Shown: in pieces, positions 27,378 to 36,410 of the stretch | Numbering within the stretch: position 1 is the first letter of the stretch | Layout of the letters: each line of letters starts with the position of its first letter | Assembly: GCA_945888515.1 (NCBI GenBank) | Contig: CAMDAD010000019.1 | Coordinates: forward strand, 1 to 57,356 | Source of the DNA: Akkermansia muciniphila | Lineage (GTDB): Bacteria; Verrucomicrobiota; Verrucomicrobiia; Verrucomicrobiales; Akkermansiaceae | Length of the DNA stretch: 57,356 nucleotides | Reading direction: 5' to 3' | Notes under the pieces: generated by a model | What the model saw: the letters and a program-made list of their open reading frames with translations, nothing else | What the model was told of the DNA's origin: nothing | The model's database searches: none | Position numbers and translations under genes: made by a program

Positions 27378-28181
27378 GTGAGCGCACCGATTGTTTGCAA
27401 ACCCACCGCTTGGTTCTATCAACGTGCCCTGGGCATGCTGGCGATGTTTTTGTTTCTCGGTGGCTGGTTTTTCAAAGATGCCAGCACCGGCTATCGAAAG
27501 GAAAATCAGGTTTTTTTTCTGAATCTCGCGTTTGCCAAAGCCGCGACGATGTTCCAGCAATCGCAGCAGGAAGGCCTGCTGACGGACGCCGCCTGGCGTG
27601 ACATCGCCAGCAGTCAGACGGTAGATTGCGGTGATGATGACTCGCTGATTCCAGCATCGGTATCGCTACCCATGCCATGGCCACAGGAACTGCACGACAG
27701 CGCCTTGCTCGCCAAAGGGCAGACGGCAGCGTGGGAGGCATTCACCGAGCGCATGCAGTGGGATCGCAAGGCACCCGAAAAACTGCACGAGGCCTCATCG
27801 ATCCGCGAGCAATGGTATTTCGCCTACGGGCTGAGTGCGCTAGCGTGTTATACCTTGTTCATTTTGCTGCGCACCATGCGCCGTAGGCTCTGCATCGACA
27901 GAGGCGTCCTCATCACCCAGGACGGACACAAGGTGCCCGTGGCGGATCTCACGCGGCTGGATTTACGCAAATGGGTTACCAAAGGTCTGGCGTTTGCCTA
28001 TTACCCGCAGAATACCGGAAAAGAAGGTCGCATTCGCATCGATGGGTTGACTTACGGCGGTTTTCAAAAAGAACAAGGAGAGCCGGCAGAAGCTCTGATG
28101 CGTGAGCTGCGTGCGCATTTCACTGGTGAGATCATCGAGTATGCCAGTGAGGAAACGGTTGCCGAGCCTTCGCCTCCATGA
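27378..28181 (+). CDS. Two-pass membrane protein, unknown function
   Basis: 267 residues from a GTG start. A first membrane helix lies at about 17-32 (GMLAMFLFLGGWFF). A second is at about 147-168 (WYFAYGLSALACYTLFILL). The 110-residue loop between them is probably outside the cytoplasm. The C-terminal cytoplasmic part looks like a small PH-like or YcxB-like domain (LCIDRGVLITQDGHKVPV, then LTRLDLRKW), which is only a resemblance. No neighbour suggests a pathway; it is divergent from the RND gene. Confidence 0.65.
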   Translation: MSAPIVCKPTAWFYQRALGMLAMFLFLGGWFFKDASTGYRKENQVFFLNLAFAKAATMFQQSQQEGLLTDAAWRDIASSQTVDCGDDDSLIPASVSLPMPWPQELHDSALLAKGQTAAWEAFTERMQWDRKAPEKLHEASSIREQWYFAYGLSALACYTLFILLRTMRRRLCIDRGVLITQDGHKVPVADLTRLDLRKWVTKGLAFAYYPQNTGKEGRIRIDGLTYGGFQKEQGEPAEALMRELRAHFTGEIIEYASEETVAEPSPP

Positions 28182-28295
28182 GAGGCCAGAGGTTCGACTT
28201 TTTCTCACGTATTTTTTCTTTAATCGAAGTCGGACTTGTTAGATCGAATTCGTTTCCCTCGTCTGATCGCCCTAGCGCCGATCCATAAAATGAGG

Positions 28296-28326
28296 TTGAC
28301 ACAAAGGATCGCTGTATCGCAACTAT
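28296..28326 (+). promoter_or_regulatory. Possible promoter for the Verru/Chthon gene
   Basis: TTGACA at 28296-28301 is followed, after a long 19-base spacing, by AACTAT. It lies about 60 bases before the start of the next gene. Spacing is not ideal, so this is only a candidate. Confidence 0.25.
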
Positions 28327-28384
28327 TAGCGTAACTAAACACCAGCCGCTACCTTGTCGTGCAGTATCCTTTCTGCCATTGCCC

Positions 28385-31300
28385 ATGAATCGAATCCCGA
28401 CATGCCATCGTTCCAAGCCCGAGTGCCGTGGTTTTACTTTGGTATTGGTGTTATCGCTGCTTGTTCTGATCGTTTTGATCGCGGTGGGATTGATGAGTTT
28501 ATCAGCCACTTCGCTCCGACAAACACAGCAAGCCGCGGCACAGGCGCAATCAAGGGCAAATGCCAAGATGGCCGTCATGCTGGCGCTGGGCGATCTGCAA
28601 TTGCGTGCAGGTCTCGATACCCGCGTCACGGCACCAGCCGACCTCCTTGACGCCAACAGTCCGCCGCTCTTAGGAGTATGGCGCAGTTGGGAAGGAACCG
28701 ATCACGATAACGGCAGCTTCGCTGGGAGACCCACGGTGCCCGATTATGGCGCGAAACGGAGACCCATTTCTGGCAACGGTCGCTTTATTTCTTGGCTGGT
28801 ATCGAGCGGTGTCAGAGCCACGGGTATGAGCTCCGCCACGGCCCTAGCGCGCCCGGCACCATTTGCAAATTCCGTGCCGCTGCTTTCCACTGGTACTCTG
28901 GTTGCAGGCGACAATCGACAGGTCCACGTAACGCCCACAACCATCGCTGGCAGTGGTGCCGTTGCGTGGTGGGTCAATGGTGAAAACCAAAAAGCCCACA
29001 TGCCCAAGCCGTACGAACCCGTAGAGGACACGGCGGCGCGATGGTCGGTGCAGGCAAAAAGCCACGCCATCGCAGATCCTGAACCATTCGGATTGGACAG
29101 CGTGCTAACAAACCCCACCTCGGCACAAAAAGCCATCACCCGGCACAGTGCCGAATTGCTTGTCACCACCGCCAACACCCCGCGTGCGCGGCATCAATTT
29201 CTCGACCTCTCCACGCAGTCCATCGGCTTGCTCACCAATACTGCGACGGGGGGCTGGCGCAAGGATTTATCCCTACTCTCCGAGTATTGGATCCAGCAAT
29301 CCCCCGCAGGCTTGCCCTTGTTTCGGTTGAATGCGACGCGCACCACTGCGGCATCGATCCCTAACACCTCCGATGCCTATCCCGCGTCCTCGATGCTCTA
29401 CCCTTGGGCCGCCTACCGTGGTGCCAGCGGCGAGATACCGATCTATCGGCACGGGCCGGTCTCGAGTTGGGAAAACCTAATCGACCACATGACGGCCTAC
29501 AAGCGGGTAGGTGCCCAGACGACGGGTCGGGTCACCGCGAGTTGCCAGTCGGTGGCGATTGACAACAATGCCAACCATTTTGGATTCATCCATCGCGTGC
29601 GTATTCTTCCTGTCATCGCCCGCATGCAGTGGGTCTTCTCGCACAGCGCGGGTCCCGCTCCTGCTGGTGGGGGCTTGCTGGAGCCACGCCTTTTGCTGAC
29701 CCCTGTGATCACGATGTGGAATCCCTACAATGTCGAAATCACCTCGCCGGCGGCATTTTCATTCAGCATTCCTCGGCCTCTGCCCGCAGCACTTCGCTAC
29801 ACCATCAACGGCGTGCCCAATCCCAGCTTCAACTCGGTGATGACGGCAATCAATCACCAACCCTCGCTGGGCGGCCAATTGCTGCGTTATACCATCACGC
29901 AGACCTTCACACTCAAGCCTGGTGAGACGCGGCTGTTCAGTCCGGAAAATCCTGCGCCACAGCCTAACAGTAGCACCTTGACCCTCACCCCCGGCTATCG
30001 CAGCGGAGGCGGTCATTTTTTTCCAGTCCGCGGAGCCTCGGGGCAAGTCCTCGCACTCCCCACCTCCGCCACACTGCGCGCGGAAGCACGCTTCGACAGC
30101 ACCTACATCGATGGCGCTGTCATCAATCCCGAGGGCGTGGGCATTTACCTAGATATGATCATCAACGGCGCGCGCCATTTGGTCTATCGCATGATTTACA
30201 CGCCAGATACCGCGAATGCCGTCTATCCACCTCTGAGAAATCTCGCCGAGGGCACTCTGGGACAGTGCGTGAGCAATCCGCTGCCGTTTTTGTCCACCAT
30301 CTTCGGCGCTCGCTCCGCGAGTCGTACACACCTCGCAGCAAAGGGGATCGTACAATCAAGCCCCTTGGTGAACTATACCGCGATGGGGAGAAAGGATGAA
30401 GCCGAAAGAACCATCCGACGTCACTACGGCGGCACCGCTCATCCGGTGAATTCCCCATTCGATTACAGCTTCGTGCGCCATCCGCCCGGCGGCGACAGCC
30501 TATTGCCCAATGCCAATGACAGCACCGGACGCGGCTACATCGTCACTGGTTTTAACAAAGCGGAGGGACTGTCACGCTGCGTCTTAGCGGAGGTGCCCAC
30601 ACGTCCACTCGCCTCGCTCGCCGAGCTCACGCACTGGGATCTGCGCTACGAAAATCCGATACCTCCCTTCTCCCTCAACCTGATTGCCAATTCCGATGCC
30701 ACTCCCCTCTTGCCGTCGAATGCCGTGGTGAATGCAGCCGACTCCGGACTCGCGGAAAATTTACAATACGATGATTCCTACTGCGCGAATCACCTGTTGT
30801 TCGATGACTGGTTCCTTTCCTCGATCACGCCGGATCCCACCAACTTCGGCAATTCGGGACGGAGCTTGCTAACCACGTATCTCGATTTCGTCACGGGCAA
30901 AACCCCACTGGCCAATCGCTCGTACCAACCCATCCTCATCGACCGCACGACCGCGGCTATGCCAGGTGGTGCTCAGAAAATTTTTTCCGCCTCGGTCTCG
31001 CGCCCCACATCCTGGCAATCCATCGCCTCACGACTAGAAGTGGAGGGGATGTTTAATGTGAACTCTACTTCGGTCAAAGCATGGCGTGCCTTGTTAGGTC
31101 ATGCGCGGAATCAGCGCGTGCCATCGATCCGCGAATCAGGTGCCTCGTGGAATGTGACTCTATCGGAAAAATCACAGCATCCGCTCAGCCGTTTCAGCGT
31201 CGCAGCTGATGGGCAAGCGGGCACTATGGGTAGCTCTGGCGCTTTTCCAGAAGCCACCGAGTTCGCCGGCTACCGGACTGTCGATGACACATTTCTCGAT

Positions 31301-31852
31301 GCACTCGCAGAGCAGGTCGTCGCGCAAATCCGTCGCCGCGGGCCGTTTTTATCTCTATCGGAATTTATCAACCGTCAGCTTTCCTCTGGAGACCTCGCCC
31401 TGGCAGGCACGCTCCAAGCCGCGCTCAATGAGGTGTCGAAAAACTCTCGCACCAATCCCTACGCCACTCTGCAAGCACTCTCCTCCGTCTCCTCTGCCAC
31501 GCCCGAGCGAGCGGCCGATACCGAATACAAATTCCCCGCCGCAGCCGCAGGTTTCAGTGGCTACGGCTTACCCGGCTGGACACGTCAAGCGGATGTGCTG
31601 CGTCCGCTCGCACCCATTCTTTCGGCACGCGATGATACCTTCACCATCCGCGCCTACGGCGACGCCCGCGATGCAAATGGCCGTGTGATCGTGCGCACCT
31701 ACTGTGAAGCCGTGGTGCGCCGCGGGCGTGATTTTATCGATCCCGCCGATCTAGCGGATTCTCTCAACCAACCCACACGCCTGATCAACCGCGTCTTCGG
31801 TCGGCGCTTTCACATCGTCTCACTGCGCTGGCTAAACTCTAACGAAATTTGA
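28385..31852 (+). CDS. Verru/Chthon cassette protein A
   Basis: About 1155 residues. Near the N-terminus is a type IV prepilin-like signal: CRG followed by FTLVLVLSLLVLIVLIAVG, with cleavage expected after Gly; the usual Glu at +5 is absent. The long extracytoplasmic part and the C-terminal blocks FNVNSTSVKAWRALLG, RRGPFLSLSEFINRQL, QADVLRPLAPILSARDDTF, TIRAYGDARDANGR and RTYCEAVVRR fit the family seen in Verrucomicrobium and Chthoniobacter. There it heads a four-gene A-D set of prepilin-like proteins. Here only A is present, followed by a small secreted protein. Function is unknown. Confidence 0.88.
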   Translation: MNRIPTCHRSKPECRGFTLVLVLSLLVLIVLIAVGLMSLSATSLRQTQQAAAQAQSRANAKMAVMLALGDLQLRAGLDTRVTAPADLLDANSPPLLGVWRSWEGTDHDNGSFAGRPTVPDYGAKRRPISGNGRFISWLVSSGVRATGMSSATALARPAPFANSVPLLSTGTLVAGDNRQVHVTPTTIAGSGAVAWWVNGENQKAHMPKPYEPVEDTAARWSVQAKSHAIADPEPFGLDSVLTNPTSAQKAITRHSAELLVTTANTPRARHQFLDLSTQSIGLLTNTATGGWRKDLSLLSEYWIQQSPAGLPLFRLNATRTTAASIPNTSDAYPASSMLYPWAAYRGASGEIPIYRHGPVSSWENLIDHMTAYKRVGAQTTGRVTASCQSVAIDNNANHFGFIHRVRILPVIARMQWVFSHSAGPAPAGGGLLEPRLLLTPVITMWNPYNVEITSPAAFSFSIPRPLPAALRYTINGVPNPSFNSVMTAINHQPSLGGQLLRYTITQTFTLKPGETRLFSPENPAPQPNSSTLTLTPGYRSGGGHFFPVRGASGQVLALPTSATLRAEARFDSTYIDGAVINPEGVGIYLDMIINGARHLVYRMIYTPDTANAVYPPLRNLAEGTLGQCVSNPLPFLSTIFGARSASRTHLAAKGIVQSSPLVNYTAMGRKDEAERTIRRHYGGTAHPVNSPFDYSFVRHPPGGDSLLPNANDSTGRGYIVTGFNKAEGLSRCVLAEVPTRPLASLAELTHWDLRYENPIPPFSLNLIANSDATPLLPSNAVVNAADSGLAENLQYDDSYCANHLLFDDWFLSSITPDPTNFGNSGRSLLTTYLDFVTGKTPLANRSYQPILIDRTTAAMPGGAQKIFSASVSRPTSWQSIASRLEVEGMFNVNSTSVKAWRALLGHARNQRVPSIRESGASWNVTLSEKSQHPLSRFSVAADGQAGTMGSSGAFPEATEFAGYRTVDDTFLDALAEQVVAQIRRRGPFLSLSEFINRQLSSGDLALAGTLQAALNEVSKNSRTNPYATLQALSSVSSATPERAADTEYKFPAAAAGFSGYGLPGWTRQADVLRPLAPILSARDDTFTIRAYGDARDANGRVIVRTYCEAVVRRGRDFIDPADLADSLNQPTRLINRVFGRRFHIVSLRWLNSNEI

Positions 31853-31862
31853 AATTTTTCCC

Positions 31863-32567
31863 ATGCCTTGTCGGATTTTCTACCTGCTTCTCGGCTTTTT
31901 TCTAACCTTCGCGCAGGCAGAAAAAACACCACCGCGCACGTGCCGCATTTTGTTCCTCGATGGCCCAGACTCCGCGCCGGACACGCTGCATTTATTCGAT
32001 GGTATACGCTCGCAAGAAGTCGATCTGCCGCGCATGAATCTGTCGAAAATCTATACCTTACCCAACGGTCCATTGACTCTGCGTTTTGTGCCCAAGGCGA
32101 TCACTGATCCAGTCGCCATCCCCGGCAAGGCACCGTCGGTGAGCGTCGCGGAAACCATGCAGGACATCTACCTGCTGCTCACCAGTGATCCCGGCAATGA
32201 GATCGCACCCGTGAAGGTTCAACTCATCAATGCGAGTACTGAGCAACTCAAGTTGGGACAAATGCTGTGGTTCAATCTCACCACCCATCAGATCGGCGGA
32301 GTGGTAGGTCGGCAAAAAATGGTGTTAGCTCCGCAGTCGCGCAGCATCGTCGACGCCCCCGCCGGCCGAAGCGAAGACTACAGCATCAACCTTGGCTATC
32401 GCAGACCGGACAACGACGTGTTGTATCCGCTATGCGAAACGAAATGGCATCACGATCCCCGTAGTCGCAGTCTCGTGTTTGTCATTGCCGAGCAAGGCAT
32501 ACGCACCCCACGCGTGATGGCTTTTCCCGATTACCGCGAGGCACCGGAGAAGGAATCTGGTCCCTGA
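31863..32567 (+). CDS. Small secreted protein, partner of Verru/Chthon protein A
   Basis: 234 residues with a signal peptide (MPCRIFYLLLGFFLTFAQA). The mature part is beta-rich with blocks such as ILFLDGPDSAPDTLHLFDG, KVQLINASTEQLKLGQMLW and RSIVDAPAGRSEDYSINL. It resembles a beta-sandwich but no family is named with confidence. It starts 10 bases after the stop of the Verru/Chthon gene, so the two should be made together; it may be a cell-surface or periplasmic companion. Confidence 0.75.
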   Translation: MPCRIFYLLLGFFLTFAQAEKTPPRTCRILFLDGPDSAPDTLHLFDGIRSQEVDLPRMNLSKIYTLPNGPLTLRFVPKAITDPVAIPGKAPSVSVAETMQDIYLLLTSDPGNEIAPVKVQLINASTEQLKLGQMLWFNLTTHQIGGVVGRQKMVLAPQSRSIVDAPAGRSEDYSINLGYRRPDNDVLYPLCETKWHHDPRSRSLVFVIAEQGIRTPRVMAFPDYREAPEKESGP

Positions 32568-32816
32568 TCATTCATCTAACAAAAGAACCTCTCCAGCGAC
32601 CGAGTGCAGAGGAAAGGTTTTGGCGGATCATTCAACAAAGAGCTAGATCGATCGCAAGGTTTTGCTTCTTACCCGCATCAGCACCGATTGCGGCGCTCCA
32701 TGCTCCCCATCACTTCCACGCTGCGGAAATGATTCCTCACCGATGTTTACGATTTGTTGCACAAATACTGAAATTGCATTACTGCTAGTTGGCATGAATG
32801 CTGCAATCCTTAGACC

Positions 32817-34652
32817 ATGACACCTCCCACCACGCATACCGGACTATTACAATGGGTCGCAGAAATGACCGCTCTCTGCACCCCGGACGCGGTTCAGTGG
32901 TGCGATGGATCACAAGAGGAATGGAACACGCTCACTGATTTCTTGGTCAAACAAGGCACGTTTGTCCGCCTCAATCCGGAAAAACGCCCGAACTCGTTTC
33001 TCGCCCGCTCGAAGCCATCGGACGTCGCCCGGGTCGAGGACCGCACTTACATTTGCGTGAAACGGCCTGATGAGGCGGGTCCTACCAATAACTGGGCGGA
33101 TCCTGTGGAGATGAAAACTCTTCTGGTGGAAAAATTCCGTGGCGCGATGAAAGGTCGCACAATGTATGTGATTCCCTTTTGCATGGGCCCGCTCGATTCA
33201 CCGCTGGCCAAGATCGGGGTCGAGATTTCCGACAGCGCCTATGTGGTGGTGAACATGCGCATCATGTGCCACATGGGCTCGCATGTGCTGCGCCGTTTGG
33301 AAGACGAGGTCAGGGGAGTGATTTCCAAAAAACGCGACGGCCACGGCTACTTTATCCCCAGCGCTCATACTGTAGGCGTGCCGCTGTCACCGGGAGAGGT
33401 CGATTCCCCCTGGCCCTGCCATGATGAAAAGTATATTTGCCATTTCCCGGATACCCGCGAGATCTGGTCCTACGGCTCGGGCTACGGTGGCAATTCGTTG
33501 TTAGGAAAAAAATGTCTCGCCCTCCGCATCGCTTCCAACATCGCGCGCGAGCACAAATGGATGGCCGAGCACATGCTTATCACCGGCCTGCATTCTCCCG
33601 ATGGTGCTGTAACCTACGTCGCAGCGGCCTTCCCCTCGGCCTGCGGAAAAACCAACATGGCCATGCTCGTTCCGCCACCACAATACGTCGAAGCAGGTTG
33701 GAAAACATCCGTCGTCGGTGATGACATCGCCTGGCTCTGGCCGCACGAGGATGGCAAGCTGCATGCGATCAATCCAGAGACCGGATTCTTCGGTGTGGCT
33801 CCCGGCACGTCTTACGATACCAATCCCATCGCCATGGACTCGATGACGGCGAACAGCATTTTCACCAACGTCGCGCTCACCGATGACGGCGATGTCTGGT
33901 GGGAAGGCATGACCAAGGAGCCCCCCGCGCACCTCATCGACTGGACCGGCCAGGACTGGACGCCCGGCTGCGGGCGCGTGTCCTCCCATGCAAACTCCCG
34001 CTTCACCGCGCCCGCGGCACAGTGCCCGACCATTGACCCGAATTGGCAGAATCCCGATGGCGTGCCCATCGATGCCATCATCTTCGGCGGGCGTCGTGCT
34101 ACTACTATGCCTTTAGTATTTCAATCCTTCAACTGGGGTCACGGCGTTTACCTGGGTGCAACGATGGGCTCCGAGATGACTGCCGCGGCGGCGGGTACGA
34201 TCGGAAAAGTGCGCCGCGATCCGATGGCGATGCTGCCTTTCTGCGGATACAACATGGGAGCCTATTTCGCGCACTGGCTGGAAATGCGACGCTACCTCAA
34301 GCACCTTCCACGCTTCTTCCACGTGAACTGGTTCCGCAAGAGCGAGGACGGCAAATTCCTGTGGCCGGGCTTTGGCGACAACATGCGCGTGCTTGAGTGG
34401 ATCGTGCGCCGCTGCAGGGGCGAGGCGGCCGGACACGAAACCCAGATCGGCTGGATTCCCGCATTCGATGACTTCAACGTCGAGGGGCTCGATGGATTTA
34501 CCGAAAAAAATTTCGATGCCTGCATGGCCTTCGATCTAAAGGAATGGAAAACCGAACTGGTGAGCCAGGCCGAGTTCTTCCTCGACCTCTACGACCACCT
34601 GCCCAAGGAGCTTCTTTTCCAACGCGAACTTCTGGCAGCGCGGCTGGTGTGA
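32817..34652 (+). CDS. pckG: Phosphoenolpyruvate carboxykinase (GTP)
   Basis: 611 residues, full length. It converts oxaloacetate and GTP to phosphoenolpyruvate, GDP and carbon dioxide in gluconeogenesis. The kinase P-loop is [13 protein letters not shown] (about 271-283), which contains the hyper-reactive Cys typical of GTP-type enzymes. Metal-binding [15 protein letters not shown] follows, with substrate residues in [16 protein letters not shown] and [11 protein letters not shown]. The C-terminal guanine-pocket region [16 protein letters not shown] and the [12 protein letters not shown] block are present. It stands alone, with about 250 bases upstream. A bipartite palindrome lies inside. 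Confidence 0.97.
   Translation: MTPPTTHTGLLQWVAEMTALCTPDAVQWCDGSQEEWNTLTDFLVKQGTFVRLNPEKRPNSFLARSKPSDVARVEDRTYICVKRPDEAGPTNNWADPVEMKTLLVEKFRGAMKGRTMYVIPFCMGPLDSPLAKIGVEISDSAYVVVNMRIMCHMGSHVLRRLEDEVRGVISKKRDGHGYFIPSAHTVGVPLSPGEVDSPWPCHDEKYICHFPDTREIWSYGSGYGGNSLLGKKCLALRIASNIAREHKWMAEHMLITGLHSPDGAVTYVAAAFPSACGKTNMAMLVPPPQYVEAGWKTSVVGDDIAWLWPHEDGKLHAINPETGFFGVAPGTSYDTNPIAMDSMTANSIFTNVALTDDGDVWWEGMTKEPPAHLIDWTGQDWTPGCGRVSSHANSRFTAPAAQCPTIDPNWQNPDGVPIDAIIFGGRRATTMPLVFQSFNWGHGVYLGATMGSEMTAAAAGTIGKVRRDPMAMLPFCGYNMGAYFAHWLEMRRYLKHLPRFFHVNWFRKSEDGKFLWPGFGDNMRVLEWIVRRCRGEAAGHETQIGWIPAFDDFNVEGLDGFTEKNFDACMAFDLKEWKTELVSQAEFFLDLYDHLPKELLFQRELLAARLV
34102..34119. repeat. Bipartite palindrome CTACTA-N6-TAGTAT, copy 8
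   Basis: Spacer TGCCTT, inside pckG, in a patch encoding Ala-Thr-Thr-Met-Pro-Leu-Val with unusually AT-rich codons for this gene. Confidence 0.6.
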
Positions 34653-34722
34653 AATCGGCTGACTGCTTGGGTATGCCGTCTCACTCCCTCGTAGATCAGA
34701 GGCTTACTCGAGCGATCCGCCT

Positions 34723-35688
34723 TCAGTGACAGGAGCAGCAATCGCAACCGTCACAGGTGCAACAATCGCAGCAGTGAGAACAATCGCAGGAATTCCAGCA
34801 GGAGTTTTCCCTTTCCTTTTTCTGTCGTTTTCTCTCCGCTTTCTCCCGAACTTGTTCTTCGGCCTGGAGCTGGAGAAACCCTTGTCGTGAATAGCCCGTA
34901 GAGCTTTCGATCTGAGCGATCAAATTCCCGTATCTCACGAAGGGCAAGTCTTCAATCGAAGCACCAAAATCTCCCCAGGCTGAGGCGATGCGATGCTTGA
35001 TCGCCTCAGCATCCTGCGTCGCAAAGGGATTGAATCGACCACGCGCTTGATCCTCGCGGCGATCCTGCCAAGCATCGCGCCAATATACCAAGGAACCAAG
35101 CGCGGAGCCAAGGCGATGGAGATTCCTGCGCTGCGTCGGGAGATGTAACAAATCCGCGAGATGTGAGGTGATGGTCCCATAAGCCATGGCCACAGGCTGA
35201 TCCGCTCGCAGAGGGTCCGAAACCTCGATCTCCTCCTGTCCTGCTAGCGCGTCCCATACTTGCTCCGTAGGAAAAGAAGAACTGTTCAGTGCAGCAACCG
35301 CACGATCTACCGCCGGTCCTGTCAGCACGCGGCCGATGCGGGCAAGGCCTCTGCGCAGAAAACCCTCGTCGTGCGAATCATCCGCAAGTTTGGCCGCAAG
35401 ACCACAGACCGATACAGCAGCGGCGTGGAGGATCGCGGGGTGATCATCAGACACGGGAAAACGATTCGCCAACGGATTGCAGCATGTGGCGTTTTTCCAT
35501 GGGAGAGCGATCGGATCGAGCGACATCCCCACCAGCCCGATAAAGGCGGCATCACGGTTCACCAGCAGACGTGATGCGTCGCCATACTCGCGCCCCAGGC
35601 ACCGGGCAAGACCGCAAAATGCCCCCCGCCACACGGGTAGCGAATCGCGGGTGCACCGCGCACACGGACTAGCGATAAATCCAAACAC
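34723..35688 (-). CDS. DUF5685-like protein with extreme Cys-rich C-terminal tail
   Basis: 321 residues. The N-terminal two thirds fit DUF5685: MFGFIASPCARCTRDSL, FCGLARCLGREYGDASRLL, the CCNPLANRF block, LHAAAVSVCGLAAKLADD and SHDEGFLRRGLAR, all helical with the DDxxDE-type acidic pair (Asp-Asp then His-Asp-Glu). Then comes a basic helix (EKAERKRQKKEREN) and a tail of about 25 residues with 12 Cys in CxC/CC arrangements. The tail looks like a metal- or iron-sulfur-binding or disulfide-rich metallothionein-like extension. No clear role; helical similarity to isoprenoid-synthase-like folds is inference. Confidence 0.75.
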   Translation of the reverse strand: MFGFIASPCARCTRDSLPVWRGAFCGLARCLGREYGDASRLLVNRDAAFIGLVGMSLDPIALPWKNATCCNPLANRFPVSDDHPAILHAAAVSVCGLAAKLADDSHDEGFLRRGLARIGRVLTGPAVDRAVAALNSSSFPTEQVWDALAGQEEIEVSDPLRADQPVAMAYGTITSHLADLLHLPTQRRNLHRLGSALGSLVYWRDAWQDRREDQARGRFNPFATQDAEAIKHRIASAWGDFGASIEDLPFVRYGNLIAQIESSTGYSRQGFLQLQAEEQVREKAERKRQKKERENSCWNSCDCSHCCDCCTCDGCDCCSCH

Positions 35689-35729
35689 GCCACGATCGTA
35701 ACAGTGTGATCGTAAAAAAACAGTGCTAG

Positions 35730-35749
35730 TTTCGACAGTAGTATCGAAA
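35730..35749. promoter_or_regulatory. Palindrome between msrB and the DUF5685 gene
   Basis: TTTCGA (35730-35735) and TCGAAA (35744-35749) are perfect inverted arms around 8 bases. They lie just upstream of the minus-strand DUF5685 start codon (35688) and downstream of msrB. On either strand an A or T run follows, so it may be a weak terminator for msrB or an operator for the DUF5685 gene. Confidence 0.35.
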
Positions 35750-35804
35750 AACGCTCACGGCGCAGCGATGAGCAGGGGCTGGGAATAAGCCGATGTTGCA
35801 GAAT

Positions 35805-36380
35805 CTATTGTTTCCCCTCCTCTGCCGGTGCTTTGGCCTCAGGTGTTTTCCCGCCTTCGGGAACAAAAAGCAGAGTCACTCCGTTGATGCAGTAGCGTTG
35901 ATCCTTCGGCGTATCAAAACCTTCGCCTTTGAACAAGTGGCCGAGGTGACCATTGCACTTCGCACACAGAACCTCGGTGCGGATCATGCCGAAGGAAACA
36001 TCATCTTTGAGAATGACATTTTTGTTATCGGTCGCATCGTAAAAGGAGGGCCAGCCGCAATGGGAGTCGAATTTGTGCTTGGAGGAAAAGAGCTCAGCTC
36101 CGCAACCGGCGCAGAAGTAGGTGCCACCACCTTGTTCCTTAAATTGTTTATAAACCGCGCTATGAGCGGGCTCGGTGCCAGCTTGGCGCAGGACGCGGTA
36201 TTGCTCGGGGGTGAGGATGGCTTTCCATTCGGCATCGGTTTTTTCCACTTTTGCCGTGGGTGCTGCGGGTGCGGTTTCTTGCGTTTTCATCACTTCTTTT
36301 TTGGCGTTTTCTTGTGCAATGCTAGTGGCAATGAGCAGACCTCCGACGGCGCACAATACGACGATGACAAGCTTTTTCAT
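35805..36380 (-). CDS. msrB: Secreted peptide-methionine (R)-S-oxide reductase
   Basis: 191 residues with a signal peptide (MKKLVIVVLCAVGGLLIATS). It repairs the R-epimer of methionine sulfoxide in proteins, here outside the cytoplasm. Catalytic Cys164 is in RYCINGVTLLF. The structural zinc site uses Cys90/Cys93 (CAGC) and Cys139/Cys142 (CAKC). An additional Cys108 in SHCGWPSF is where many homologues have Gly or Thr. It follows mtnP by 30 bases on the same strand. Confidence 0.95.
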   Translation of the reverse strand: MKKLVIVVLCAVGGLLIATSIAQENAKKEVMKTQETAPAAPTAKVEKTDAEWKAILTPEQYRVLRQAGTEPAHSAVYKQFKEQGGGTYFCAGCGAELFSSKHKFDSHCGWPSFYDATDNKNVILKDDVSFGMIRTEVLCAKCNGHLGHLFKGEGFDTPKDQRYCINGVTLLFVPEGGKTPEAKAPAEEGKQ

Positions 36381-36410
36381 GTGACCAGCCTACTCTCGAT
36401 GTGCTGACAA

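Noticed and set aside
32790-32805. Sigma-54-like TGGCATG-N4-CTGCA before pckG
   Set aside because: GG and GC have the correct 10-base gap, but transcription would begin at the ATG, leaving no leader or ribosome-binding site.
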